This document shows positions 1-8,312 of a DNA stretch of 64,000 nt, in pieces. Position 1 is the first letter of the stretch. Each line of letters opens with the position of its first letter. Both the position numbers and the translations under genes were made by a program. The notes beneath the pieces were generated by a model. It was not told the origin of the DNA and made no database searches. It saw nothing but the letters and a program-made list of their open reading frames with translations. Origin of the DNA: JANQIO01 sp965601975 (GTDB lineage: Bacteria > Pseudomonadota > Gammaproteobacteria > Pseudomonadales > Halieaceae); the NCBI GenBank assembly GCA_965601975.1, contig OZ271856.1:1488001-1552000 (forward strand). Reading direction: 5' to 3'.

Positions 1-1184
1 GAGACGGTGGTCGGATCGACAAAACCGGGGGCCGTCGTCACGTCCAGGTCGCCGTCGAAGTAGAAGGCGCCCACCTGCCAGAACAGACGGTCAGCTTCGT
101 TGCTGGTCAGGCGGAATTCCTGGGTGAACTGCTCCACGTCCGCGTCGTCCTGGGTGTCGGAGGGGAAGGGGATGAAGCCCGGGCCCGTCACCAGGTTGCC
201 GCCGTCGATATCGCCGCGGCTGAAGCCGTCCGCATCCTCATAGGCGGTGATAGACGTCAGGGTGAACGCGCCGAAGTCGTAGTTGAACTTCAGGTTCACG
301 CCGGTGTTGTCGTATTCCTGCGGGTTGCCGTCGCCGCCGTCAAAGAACACGGTTTCGCGGTCGTAGTTCTGGTTGAAATCGTTGTCGCCGGTGGTCAGCA
401 CGTTGGCGCGGAAGATCGCGGAGGTGCCTTCCAGGTCCCGGTAGTGGGCGCCCAGCAGGAAGTCCAGCTTATCGGTGGCTTGCCAGGCCAGGAAGCCCTT
501 GATGGCGTTTTCCTCGATCTCGCCGATGGCGTCGCTCTCACCGGTAAAATCGTTGTCGATCCAGTCGTCGCGGTTCATGGTCATGACCGCGAGTCGGCCC
601 TGCACGTTGTCGCCGAGCGCGCCGCCGAGCGCCGCTTCGAAGTTGACCGTACCCAGGTCGCCCACATCCAGCTTGGCGCGGCCGGTGACTTCCTCGGTGG
701 GCTTGAAGGAATCGAACTTGACGATGCCCGCCGTGGTGTTGCGGCCGAACAGGGAGCCCTGGGGTCCGCGCAGCACTTCCACCCGGTCGATATCGAACAG
801 CGGGAAGCTCTTCAGGACCACGTTCTCCTTGATGACTTCGTCCATCATGACGTTCACAGGCTGCGAGGCCGCCAGGTCGAAGTCGATGTTGCCGAGGCCG
901 CGGATGTAGAAGCGCGGCGCCACCCGGCCGTTGGATGATTCAACGTACAGGCCCGGCACGCGGGTGGACAGGGCGCGGATATCGGCGCCGCCCTCGAACA
1001 GGGCAGTAAAGCGCTCACCGGACATGGTGGCGATGGAAATCGGTACGTCGATGACGTTCTGTTCGCGCTTCTGCGCGGTGACAATCACTTCTTCAAGCTG
1101 TGCCTGGGCGAGGTTGGTGCCGCCAGACAGGGTTGCTGCAACCGCGCAAGCCATGATCGTTTTGGGCGAGAAATGGGATCTCAT
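1..1184 (-). CDS. TonB-dependent receptor, N-terminal part (cut by window edge)
   Basis: N-terminal 394 residues of an outer-membrane TonB-dependent receptor; the rest lies beyond base 1. Read on the minus strand it starts with a signal peptide (about 27 residues, ending AQA), then a TonB-box-like stretch LEEVIVTAQKREQ and a plug domain containing ERFTALFEG, YIRGLG, DIDRVEVLRGPQGSLFGRNT and the beginning of beta-barrel strands. The LEEVIVTAQKR start and the RGPQG.LFGRN signature are typical of the large SusC-unrelated receptor group common in marine gammaproteobacteria and sphingomonads. The ATG at 1184 has a good Shine-Dalgarno (GGAGGAA) 7 nt upstream. Substrate is unknown; such receptors import siderophores, cobalamin, carbohydrates or aromatic compounds. 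The gene is divergent from the deaminase that begins at 1383. Confidence 0.93.
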   Translation of the reverse strand, partial: MRSHFSPKTIMACAVAATLSGGTNLAQAQLEEVIVTAQKREQNVIDVPISIATMSGERFTALFEGGADIRALSTRVPGLYVESSNGRVAPRFYIRGLGNIDFDLAASQPVNVMMDEVIKENVVLKSFPLFDIDRVEVLRGPQGSLFGRNTTAGIVKFDSFKPTEEVTGRAKLDVGDLGTVNFEAALGGALGDNVQGRLAVMTMNRDDWIDNDFTGESDAIGEIEENAIKGFLAWQATDKLDFLLGAHYRDLEGTSAIFRANVLTTGDNDFNQNYDRETVFFDGGDGNPQEYDNTGVNLKFNYDFGAFTLTSITAYEDADGFSRGDIDGGNLVTGPGFIPFPSDTQDDADVEQFTQEFRLTSNEADRLFWQVGAFYFDGDLDVTTAPGFVDPTTV

Positions 1185-1382
1185 TGAGTGTTCCTCCGGA
1201 TGGGGTTTCCCCTGGTTTTTTCCGTGTTTGTTGGTTGTTTTGTGCGTGGCGGGATGCGGTTGTTGTTAGAGTGTTGACTGCCATCTACACTGTGCCGCTA
1301 ATTAGGCCAGATCACCCGGTTTTCCTGCAATAGCCGCAGGTATAAAACCGCAATTTTTGCCACAATCACCTCCGGTTTGACG

Positions 1383-2780
1383 ATGTTGAAACAATATCTG
1401 CACATTTTCCTGCTATTGGTCCTGCTGAGTGAGAGCGCCGCGGCAGCGCCGGAAGCCGCCGACCTCGTGATCCGGGGCGACTACGTGCTGACCATGGACG
1501 GCACGCCGTCCGTATTCGAGGACGGCGCCGTGGTGGTGCGGGCCGACAAGATCGTGGACGTGGGGCCCTGGCAGCAGATCAAGGCGCGCTACAAGGCGAC
1601 AGAGGTCCTTCCCGGCGCGGGCCGCATCGTCATGCCCGGCCTGGTCAATGGCCACACCCACACTTCCATGACGCTATTCCGGGGCATGGTCGACGATCTC
1701 GACCTGATGACCTGGCTCAACCAATACGTATTCCCGATGGAGGGCCGCTTCGTCACCCCGGAATTTGTCCGCATCGGCACCGAGCTGGCCTGCTGGGAGA
1801 TGATCCAGGGCGGCACGACCAGCTTCGTCGATATGTATTTCTATCCCGAGGTCATCGCCGACGTGGTGGACCGCTGCGGCCTGCGGGCCATCGTCGCCGC
1901 GCCCCATATCGATTTTCCCAGCCCGGGTTTCAAGGGCTGGGACGACAGCTTCGCGGCCGCCATCAAGTTTGTTCAAGACTGGCAGGGCCGCCACCCGCGC
2001 ATTACGCCCGCGTTTGCGCCCCACGCCCCCTATACCGTGGTGCCGGCACACCTGGCGGCGACGGCAAAGATGGCGGCCAAACTGAACGCCCCGGTGTCCA
2101 TGCATATCGCCGAGGCGCCGGCGGAGACCGAGTTCGTATTCGAGAAATACGAAGCCACGCCGGTGGAGCACGTGGCCTCCACCGGGCTGTTCGAACAGCG
2201 CCTGATCGGCGCCCACATGATCCAGTTGAATGAATCCGATATCGGGTTGGTGGCCCAGCGGGGCGTCGGCGCCGTGCACAATCCCACCTCCAACATGAAA
2301 CTCGGGGCCGGCGTCTCACCGGTGGCGGCGATGATCGAGGCGGGTGTCAACGTCGGCCTGGGCACCGACGGGGCGGCCTCAAACAACGACCTGGATATGT
2401 GGGAGGAGATTCGCCTCGCCGCCCTGGTGCACAAGCTCAAGTCCGGCGACCCGGAGGCGGTGCCCGCGCCCATGGCCCTGGATATGGCGACGCGCATGGG
2501 CGCTCTCGCCATCGGGCTCGGGGAGGTCACCGGGCAACTGGTGCCGGGCAAACAGGCGGACCTGATCCAGGTGGACTTCACCCGGCTGCGGCACGGGCCG
2601 CTGTACGACGTAAATTCCCACCTGGTGTATGTGCTGGACAGCCAGGATGTGCAGACCACTATCGTGGCGGGCAAGGTGCTGATGCGGGACCGGCAGGTGC
2701 TGAGCCTGGACGGCGAGGCCCTGCGCAAGGACGTCGCCCGGGTGCGGGACGAGATTCGTGAGGCATTGGCAGAACAGTGA
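1383..2780 (+). CDS. Exported amidohydrolase, MTA/SAH deaminase-like
   Basis: Metal-dependent amidohydrolase of the TrzA/MtaD branch (465 aa), which deaminates 5'-methylthioadenosine, S-adenosylhomocysteine, adenosine or related ring amines. Visible ligands: H91-T-H93 in NGHTHTSM, HAPYT (H214), HIAE (H241, E244) and the Asp of GLGTDGAASNN (D329). The order and spacing fit the family, so it should be active. Unusually it has a clear N-terminal signal peptide (hydrophobic FLLLVLLSE, cleavage near AAA-AP), placing the enzyme in the periplasm, whereas classical MtaD is cytoplasmic. The ATG at 1383 was preferred; an in-frame TTG two codons upstream (1377) is possible. Its stop overlaps the GTG of the following cupin gene, so the two are translationally coupled. 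A purine phosphoribosyltransferase and purine permease follow within 1.3 kb, which favours a purine-type substrate. The exact substrate is not shown by sequence. Confidence 0.88.
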   Translation: MLKQYLHIFLLLVLLSESAAAAPEAADLVIRGDYVLTMDGTPSVFEDGAVVVRADKIVDVGPWQQIKARYKATEVLPGAGRIVMPGLVNGHTHTSMTLFRGMVDDLDLMTWLNQYVFPMEGRFVTPEFVRIGTELACWEMIQGGTTSFVDMYFYPEVIADVVDRCGLRAIVAAPHIDFPSPGFKGWDDSFAAAIKFVQDWQGRHPRITPAFAPHAPYTVVPAHLAATAKMAAKLNAPVSMHIAEAPAETEFVFEKYEATPVEHVASTGLFEQRLIGAHMIQLNESDIGLVAQRGVGAVHNPTSNMKLGAGVSPVAAMIEAGVNVGLGTDGAASNNDLDMWEEIRLAALVHKLKSGDPEAVPAPMALDMATRMGALAIGLGEVTGQLVPGKQADLIQVDFTRLRHGPLYDVNSHLVYVLDSQDVQTTIVAGKVLMRDRQVLSLDGEALRKDVARVRDEIREALAEQ

Positions 2781-3322
2781 GAGCATGGTGTCTGGCCCTT
2801 GCACTGTTGGCGGGAGGCGCCCAGGCAGTGGATGTTGAAACCCTGATCCGGGAACTGGGGCTGGAGCCCCACGTCGAAGGCGGCTATTTCCGCCGCACTT
2901 TCCAGGCGGACCATCGGGAGCGGATTGCCACGCCCGGCGGCGAGCGCTTCACCATGACCTCGATCTACTACCTGCTGACCGCGGATTCACCGGTGGGCCA
3001 CTGGCACCTGAACCAGTCGGACATCCTGCACTTTTTCCATCTCGGTGCGCCGGTGACCTACTACCTGATCCACCCGGACGGGCAGCTCGAAACCGTGGTG
3101 CTGGGGCCGGATCCTGGCCAGGGTCACCAGCTGCAGCTGGCGGTAAAGGGCGGGACCTGGAAGGCGTCGCACCTCGAAGCCGGGGACTATGGCCTGATCA
3201 GTGAGGCGGTATCACCGGGCTTTGAATACGCGGATATGACGCTGGGTGAGGCTGCGGACCTGGGCGCGCGGTTTCCGCAGCACGCCGAGCTGATCCGGCG
3301 ATTTAGCAAAGCAGCGGACTAG
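2777..3322 (+). CDS. Cupin (DUF985, cupin_5 family) protein with signal peptide
   Basis: A 181-residue single-domain cupin of the DUF985 family. After a short signal peptide (ALALLAGGAQA) come the family hallmarks: LGLEPHVEGGYFRRTF, TSIYYLLT, the metal-site strand HWHLNQSDILHFFHLG, and the second cupin motif ending EAVSPGFEYADMTLG. Total length fits the family (about 160-180 aa), so it is complete. Function in the family is unknown; the histidines suggest a metal-bound small-molecule isomerase, epimerase or sensor. The GTG start at 2777 overlaps the TGA of the exported deaminase (GTGA), implying co-translation, and both are predicted to be exported, so they may act on the same periplasmic substrate (inference). 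Confidence 0.85.
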   Translation: MRAWCLALALLAGGAQAVDVETLIRELGLEPHVEGGYFRRTFQADHRERIATPGGERFTMTSIYYLLTADSPVGHWHLNQSDILHFFHLGAPVTYYLIHPDGQLETVVLGPDPGQGHQLQLAVKGGTWKASHLEAGDYGLISEAVSPGFEYADMTLGEAADLGARFPQHAELIRRFSKAAD

Positions 3323-3329
3323 TCCCCAA

Positions 3330-3899
3330 TCAGCCCTGCTTGGCGGCGCTGATTTTCTCCAGCATGTCGGCCAGCTCGGGCTTGTTGCCGGCAATCTCCT
3401 CCATGGTCAGGCCGTCCAGTTCGTGGGGGAATACCAGCCATTGCTCGGTCTCGTGAACGAAATAGTCGGGCACGCGCTCGGTCTTGTTGTTGCCGGGTTT
3501 GTAGTAGGGCGTGGCGATGCGCACTTCGGGAGTATTTTTCTTGCAGGCCTCGGTCAGGTCCTTGATGGCCTGGTCGATGCTGAGGCCGGTGTCGTGTACG
3601 TCGTCGACGATCAGCAGCGAATCCTCGGACTCCAGCCGCCGGATCAGGTAGTTGAGGCCGTGCACCTGCACGTGCCGGTTGCGTTCGCCGATGCCCGTAT
3701 AGCTGGAGGTGCGAATGGCGATGTGGTCGGACTCCACGCCGAGGGTGTCCAGCAGCTCCTGCACCGCGATACCCACCGGGGCGCCCCCGCGCCAGACGCC
3801 GACGATGTAGTTGGGGCGGAAGCCGCTTTCGTAGACCTGCCAGGCCAGTTCAAAGGAGTCCCGCAGCAGCTGCGACGCGCTGATGTAGTGCTTTTCCAT
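3330..3899 (-). CDS. Hypoxanthine/guanine-type phosphoribosyltransferase
   Basis: Type I phosphoribosyltransferase of 189 residues that would join a purine base to PRPP in the cytoplasm. The PRPP-binding loop is clear (LLIVDDVHDTG), as are the early strand YIVGVWRGGAPVG and the flexible-loop region RTSSYTG. The C-terminal part (ATPYYKPGNN, PDYFVHE, WLVFPHEL) matches small hypoxanthine phosphoribosyltransferase-like proteins. The start is the ATG at 3899 (MEKHYISASQLL); a longer frame continues upstream to 3941 but adds residues not expected in the family. It is convergent with the cupin gene and divergent from the NCS2 purine permease, which supports purine salvage. Whether hypoxanthine, guanine or xanthine is preferred cannot be read from the sequence. 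Confidence 0.85.
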   Translation of the reverse strand: MEKHYISASQLLRDSFELAWQVYESGFRPNYIVGVWRGGAPVGIAVQELLDTLGVESDHIAIRTSSYTGIGERNRHVQVHGLNYLIRRLESEDSLLIVDDVHDTGLSIDQAIKDLTEACKKNTPEVRIATPYYKPGNNKTERVPDYFVHETEQWLVFPHELDGLTMEEIAGNKPELADMLEKISAAKQG

Positions 3900-4000
3900 G
3901 CCGAGAATTCGTGTGCCGGGTAAAGGCGCAAAGATTACCACATGGCGCCTGCCGCACCATTTCCGTAAACTCGCCGCTTGACCCGCGTCCCGGAGATTCC

Positions 4001-5347
4001 ATGTCCAACCACGATGTAACCGGCGAATCCGCCCCGGCCGCCCCGCTGGGCGAGAGCGGTGTCAGCCGTTTCTTCGAACTGCGGATGCACGGGACTGACG
4101 TGCGCACGGAGATCATTGCCGGCCTGACGACTTTCGTCACCATGGCCTACATCGTCTTTGTGAACCCGCAGATGATGGCCTCGGCGGGCATGGACCACGG
4201 CGCCGCGTTTGTCGCGACCTGCCTGGGCGCTGCCATTGCCTGTTTGTTCATGGGCCTGTACGCCAACTGGCCGGTGGGCCTGGCGCCGGGCATGGGCCTC
4301 AACGCGTTCTTCACCTACACCGTGGTGGCGGAGATGGGCTACTCCTGGGAAGTGGCCCTGGGTGCGGTGTTCATCGCCGGCGTGTTGTTCGTGATCATGA
4401 GCGTGACCCGAATTCGCGGCTGGATGCTGGAGAGCATTCCCATGGACATGCGCATCGCCATGGCTGCCGGGGTGGGATTGTTCATTGGGTTTATCGGGCT
4501 GCGCAACGCCGGCATCGTGGTGGCCAATCCCGCCACGCTGGTTACCCTGGGTGACCTGACCCAGCCGGCGCCGATGCTGGGTGCGCTGGGGTTCCTGTTG
4601 ATGGCGGTGCTGAGCCAGCGCCAGGTCACCGGCGCGCTGATGCTCGGCGTGCTCGGCGTGACGCTGGCCGGAATTCCCCTTGGCCTGGTCGAGTACCAGG
4701 GCATTGTTGCTGCGCCGCCCAGCCTCGCGCCGACTTTCCTCAAGCTGGATATCGCCGGTGCCATGGATGTGGCCATGGTCTCGGTGATCATCGCCTTCCT
4801 GTTCGTGAACCTGTTCGACACCGCTGGCACCCTGCTGGGTGTGGCGAGCCGTGCCCACCTGGTGGATGAAAACGGTAAGATCCAGAATATGGACCGGGCC
4901 CTGAAAGCGGATAGCACCTCCAGCGTGATCGGCGCCTTCCTGGGCTGTGCCCCGGTGACCAGCTACGTTGAATCCGTGGCCGGGGTGGCTGCCGGCGGTC
5001 GCACCGGGCTGACCGCGGTCACCGTGGGCGTGCTGTTTCTGCTGGCGGTGTTCTTTGCGCCGCTGGCGGGTATGGTGCCGGCCTACGCCACCGCCGGCGC
5101 GCTGGTCTACGTGGCCATGCTGATGATGACCGGTATGGAAAAGCTGGACTGGGCGGACATGAGCGAGGTGGTGCCGGCGCTGCTCATGATCGTGATGATC
5201 CCGCTGACGTTTTCCATTGCCAACGGCATCGCCGTGGGCTTTATCACCTACGTGGTGATCAAGCTGAGCGTGGGGCGGCAGCGGGATATTTCACCGGGCG
5301 CCTACGTGCTGGCGCTGATCTTCCTGCTGAAGTTCGCGTTCCTGTGA
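4001..5347 (+). CDS. NCS2 family purine permease (guanine/hypoxanthine type)
   Basis: Inner-membrane nucleobase:cation symporter of 448 aa, in the AzgA/PbuG-like branch of NCS2. Landmarks: RTEIIAGLTTFVTMAYIVFVNPQMM at the N-terminus, GLAPGMGLNAFFTYTVV (the signature substrate loop), FVNLFDTAGTLLGV, and GAFLGCAPVTSYVESVAGVAAGGRTGLTAV, which is the family's second helix-hairpin motif. Twelve to fourteen hydrophobic segments are visible. The ATG at 4001 has GGAG at -9; a longer upstream frame is not needed. The stop codon overlaps the GTG of the nitrilase gene, so the two form an operon. Divergent from the phosphoribosyltransferase gene, this makes a transport-plus-salvage pair for purine bases. 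Confidence 0.92.
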   Translation: MSNHDVTGESAPAAPLGESGVSRFFELRMHGTDVRTEIIAGLTTFVTMAYIVFVNPQMMASAGMDHGAAFVATCLGAAIACLFMGLYANWPVGLAPGMGLNAFFTYTVVAEMGYSWEVALGAVFIAGVLFVIMSVTRIRGWMLESIPMDMRIAMAAGVGLFIGFIGLRNAGIVVANPATLVTLGDLTQPAPMLGALGFLLMAVLSQRQVTGALMLGVLGVTLAGIPLGLVEYQGIVAAPPSLAPTFLKLDIAGAMDVAMVSVIIAFLFVNLFDTAGTLLGVASRAHLVDENGKIQNMDRALKADSTSSVIGAFLGCAPVTSYVESVAGVAAGGRTGLTAVTVGVLFLLAVFFAPLAGMVPAYATAGALVYVAMLMMTGMEKLDWADMSEVVPALLMIVMIPLTFSIANGIAVGFITYVVIKLSVGRQRDISPGAYVLALIFLLKFAFL

Positions 5348-6303
5348 GCGACCAGACCCTCACCGTTGCCCTGGCCCAGCTGGCCCCGGTCTGGCTGGAC
5401 CGGGACGCCACATTGCTGAAAGTACTCAACGCCATCGACCAGGCCGCGACCGAGGGCGCCGAGCTGGTCTGTTTCGGCGAGAGCCTGGTGCCCGGCTACC
5501 CGTTCTGGCTGGAGCGCACCGGCGGCGCCGAATTCGATTCCCCCACCCAGAAAGCCCTGCACGCCCACTACCTGGAGCAGGCGGTCAGTATCGAGGCCGG
5601 TCACCTGCAGCCGGTGTGCGATAAGGCCCGGGAAAAATCCATGACCGTCATCCTCGGCACCGCTGAAAGAGCAGGGGATCGCGGCGGCCACAGCGTCTAC
5701 TGTTCGCTGGTCTATATCGGCGCCGACGGCGAAATCCGCCACGTGCACCGAAAACTCATGCCCACCTATGAAGAGCGCCTGTGCTGGTCGCCGGGCGACG
5801 GTCACGGCCTGCGCGTGCACGGCTGCGGGCCGTTTACCGTCGGCGCCCTGAACTGCTGGGAGAACTGGATGCCGCTGCCGCGGGCGGCGCTGTATGCCCA
5901 GGGTGAGAACCTGCATGTGGCAATCTGGCCCGGCTCCCACCGCAACACCACCGATATCACCCGTTTCCTGGCCCGCGAGGGACGCTCCTACGTGCTGTCT
6001 GTCTCGGGCCTGATGCGGCCGCAGGATGCACCCGCGCACGTGCCATTTCGGGACCAGATATTTTCAGACGGGGAAGACTTCCTCGCCAACGGCGGCTCCT
6101 GTATCGCCGCCCCCGACGGCACCTGGCTGCTGGAACCCCGGGTCGACCGGGAGGGCGTGTTCGTGGCGACGCTGGACTACCGGCGGGTGCTGGAAGAGCG
6201 GCAGAATTTCGACCCGGCGGGGCACTACTCTCGCCCCGATGTCACCCGCCTGGAGGTCAATCGCGAACGGCAATCTACCGCACACTTCTCCGACAGCGAT
6301 TAA
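5344..6303 (+). CDS. Nitrilase / carbon-nitrogen hydrolase
   Basis: Cytoplasmic nitrilase-superfamily enzyme of 319 aa that hydrolyses nitriles (or amides) to the acid and ammonia. The catalytic triad is readable: E46 in FGESLVPGYPFW, K137 in HRKLMPTYEERLCW and C171 in LNCWENWMPLPR. The CWENWMPL context and the GYPFW loop are those of true nitrilases (branch 1) rather than Nit/omega-amidases. Length fits the aliphatic/aromatic nitrilases. It begins with a GTG overlapping the TGA of the purine permease and is probably co-transcribed with it, but a link between nitrile and purine metabolism is not known to me; shared nitrogen-source use is the simplest reading. Confidence 0.9.
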   Translation: MSDQTLTVALAQLAPVWLDRDATLLKVLNAIDQAATEGAELVCFGESLVPGYPFWLERTGGAEFDSPTQKALHAHYLEQAVSIEAGHLQPVCDKAREKSMTVILGTAERAGDRGGHSVYCSLVYIGADGEIRHVHRKLMPTYEERLCWSPGDGHGLRVHGCGPFTVGALNCWENWMPLPRAALYAQGENLHVAIWPGSHRNTTDITRFLAREGRSYVLSVSGLMRPQDAPAHVPFRDQIFSDGEDFLANGGSCIAAPDGTWLLEPRVDREGVFVATLDYRRVLEERQNFDPAGHYSRPDVTRLEVNRERQSTAHFSDSD

Positions 6304-6337
6304 CTCAGATAGCCTGGGACCTGTTCCCACGGCGGAC

Positions 6338-6796
6338 TTATGCCTCCGCGCCTTCCTCTTCGGTGGTTGTTGTAGCTGCTGGGAGCGTTCTGGCGATCCC
6401 CACCAGGACCAGGCCGAGTGCACAGTACAGCAGCATGTCGCTGCGCAGGAGGACGCTGATCTCCAGCTCCTCGAGGTCCTGGCTCAGCACAAGCTGCGCG
6501 AGCCCGTCGTAGAGCAATAGCACAAGCGGCGACGCCGTCAGCAACCAGCCGGCCCTCGATACATCCGTCGATTTGACGGGGTTCCCGACGTACCGCGCCA
6601 GCAGCAGGAAGACGAAGGCCAGGTAGGCGTTCTTCAGCCAGTGGATCGTGGCCGCCAATTGCAGCTGTTGGAGCTGCGCCGTTTCAGCCTGCGGAAACTC
6701 ATCGATTACAGCCCGGTAGTCGTCCGGCGCCAGTAGTCCCCAGACCGGGAACGCCAGCAGGCCGAACGCGTAGATGGCGACGATCGCGCGAATCAC
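6338..6796 (-). CDS. Small integral membrane protein, unknown function
   Basis: A 152-residue protein with four predicted membrane segments (around IVAIYAFGLLAFPVWGLL, LAFVFLLLARY, LLTASPLVLLLYDGLAQLVL and LLYCALGLVLVGIA) and an acidic, threonine-rich tail (TTTTEEEGAEA). I do not recognise a family. The GTG start at 6796 overlaps the stop of the LOG gene upstream (GTGA), so it is the second gene of a two-gene unit; a longer frame upstream lies inside the LOG gene and is rejected. Convergent with the nitrilase. No catalytic motif is visible. Confidence 0.75.
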   Translation of the reverse strand: MIRAIVAIYAFGLLAFPVWGLLAPDDYRAVIDEFPQAETAQLQQLQLAATIHWLKNAYLAFVFLLLARYVGNPVKSTDVSRAGWLLTASPLVLLLYDGLAQLVLSQDLEELEISVLLRSDMLLYCALGLVLVGIARTLPAATTTTEEEGAEA

Positions 6797-7374
6797 CCCT
6801 GGTCCATCCACTTGTCGATCTGCACGGCCTCGTGATCCAGCACCATCTTCAGAATCGCCTCCGGGCTGTCCGAGGACAACAGTTGCTGGCGGTGCTCCTC
6901 GCGCAGGAAGCGGCATTCGACCATGTGGTCCAGCAGGGCGAACAACGGGTCGAAAAAGCCTTCGACATTGAGCGCCCCGCAGGCCTTGCTGTGGAATCCG
7001 AGCTGGCTCCAGGTCAGCACCTCGATGATCTCCTCCAGGGTGCCGATGCCGCCGGGCAGGGCAATGAAGCCGTCAGACAGCGAGGCCATCTTCATCTTGC
7101 GCTCGTGCATGGAGTTCACCGTGTAGAGCTCGGTGACGCCACCGTGACCCACTTCCTTGTCGAGGATGTCTTTGGGGATCACACCGATCACCTCGCCGCC
7201 GGCCTGCAGTGCGGCATCGGCCGCGGCGCCCATCAGGCCGACATGACCGCCGCCGTAAACCAGCCGGTGGCCGCCGGAGGCGATCAGCGTGCCCATGGTG
7301 CGGGCCGCCTCCATGTAGGCGGGGTCAGTCCCCGGGCTTGAGCCACAGTAAATGCAGATAGAGCGAGTCGACAT
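6793..7374 (-). CDS. LOG family protein (cytokinin riboside 5'-monophosphate phosphoribohydrolase type)
   Basis: A 193-aa TIGR00730/LOG family Rossmann-fold protein. The hallmark PGGIGTLEE (PGGxGTxxE) nucleotide-binding motif is present, with CIYCGSSPG near the start, VYGGGHVGLMG and the ERKMKMASLSDGF stretch. Family members remove ribose 5-phosphate from N6-modified AMP (cytokinin activation) or from AMP and other nucleotides; bacterial homologues are often annotated as lysine decarboxylase, which is wrong. Start is the ATG at 7374 with AGGAAT upstream. It overlaps by 4 bp with a small membrane protein downstream and is divergent from the SDR gene at 7454. Confidence 0.92.
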   Translation of the reverse strand: MSTRSICIYCGSSPGTDPAYMEAARTMGTLIASGGHRLVYGGGHVGLMGAAADAALQAGGEVIGVIPKDILDKEVGHGGVTELYTVNSMHERKMKMASLSDGFIALPGGIGTLEEIIEVLTWSQLGFHSKACGALNVEGFFDPLFALLDHMVECRFLREEHRQQLLSSDSPEAILKMVLDHEAVQIDKWMDQG

Positions 7375-7453
7375 GCGGATTCCTGATGAAAAAATGTTGC
7401 GGTGATGGGTTAGGATACGGGTGACGATTCTACCGGAGCCTCGGGGAGATTCC

Positions 7454-8299
7454 ATGACTGAGTGGGAAGGGCAGGTGGCGGTGATAACCGGTGCCGCGAG
7501 CGGCATTGGAGCCGGCCTGGTCAATTACGCCCTTAGCGTGGGCATGGACGTGTACGCCGTCGATGTGGACGGCGCCGGCCTGCAGGCCCTGGGCAGTGCG
7601 GCCAACCTGCACTGCAGCGGCCTGGATGTCACCGATGCCGGCCAGGTGGAGGGCTTTGCCGCCAGCGTGTTCTCACGGGCCGGTCGGGTCAACCTGCTGT
7701 TCAATAACGCCGGGGTGCTGGTGGATGGCAAGAGCTGGGAGCGCAGCCCGAAGGACTGGCGCTGGTGCATTGACGTCAACATGATGGGCGTGGTGCACGG
7801 CATTCGCAGCTTTGTGCCGAGAATGCTGGCCCAGGGAGAACCGGGCCGCGTGATCAATACCTCGTCTATCGGTGGGCTGCTGGGCGGCGGGCCGTATATG
7901 GGCCCTTACCAGGCCACCAAGCATGCGGTGACCGCCATCACCGAAACCCTGCACCAGGAGCTGCTGCTGGAAGACGCCCCGGTGTTCGCGTCAGTGCTGT
8001 GCCCCGGGGAAGTGGCCACGGGAATCTGGAAGTCCGACCGGCTGCGGCCCCGGGATGAGCGCAATACGCTGAAGAGCGAGGCCGAGCGGATGTTTCACAA
8101 ACAGCTGGAATCGCAGGTGGCCGGGGGACAATCGCCGCGGGTCTTCGCCGAACAGGTCTTCGACGGCATCGAGGCCGGACATTTCTGGCTGGTGCCGGAT
8201 CAGGCCTTCCTGCCACTGTTCCAGCGCCGGGCCGAAAGTATAATGGTTGGGTCTGATCCCGAGCCGCTTTCCGAAAAGCAGGCGCCACCGGGAGACTAA
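7454..8299 (+). CDS. Short-chain dehydrogenase/reductase (SDR)
   Basis: Classical NAD(P)-dependent SDR, 281 aa. Seen: nucleotide motif TGAASGIG (residues 12-19), LLFNNAG (82-87), the catalytic triad S138 (NTSSIGG), Y152 and K156 (YQATK). The acidic VDVDG at the end of beta2 (D38) suggests NAD rather than NADP. Substrate is not identifiable; the C-terminal extension (VFDGIEAGHFWLVPD) is common in the environmental SDR group with cis-diol, alcohol or steroid-like substrates. Start ATG 7454 has GGGGAGA upstream. The ACR3 transporter starts 13 bp after its stop, so they may share a transcript, although no functional link is obvious. Confidence 0.93.
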   Translation: MTEWEGQVAVITGAASGIGAGLVNYALSVGMDVYAVDVDGAGLQALGSAANLHCSGLDVTDAGQVEGFAASVFSRAGRVNLLFNNAGVLVDGKSWERSPKDWRWCIDVNMMGVVHGIRSFVPRMLAQGEPGRVINTSSIGGLLGGGPYMGPYQATKHAVTAITETLHQELLLEDAPVFASVLCPGEVATGIWKSDRLRPRDERNTLKSEAERMFHKQLESQVAGGQSPRVFAEQVFDGIEAGHFWLVPDQAFLPLFQRRAESIMVGSDPEPLSEKQAPPGD

Positions 8300-8312
8300 C
8301 GGGGAATCGAGC

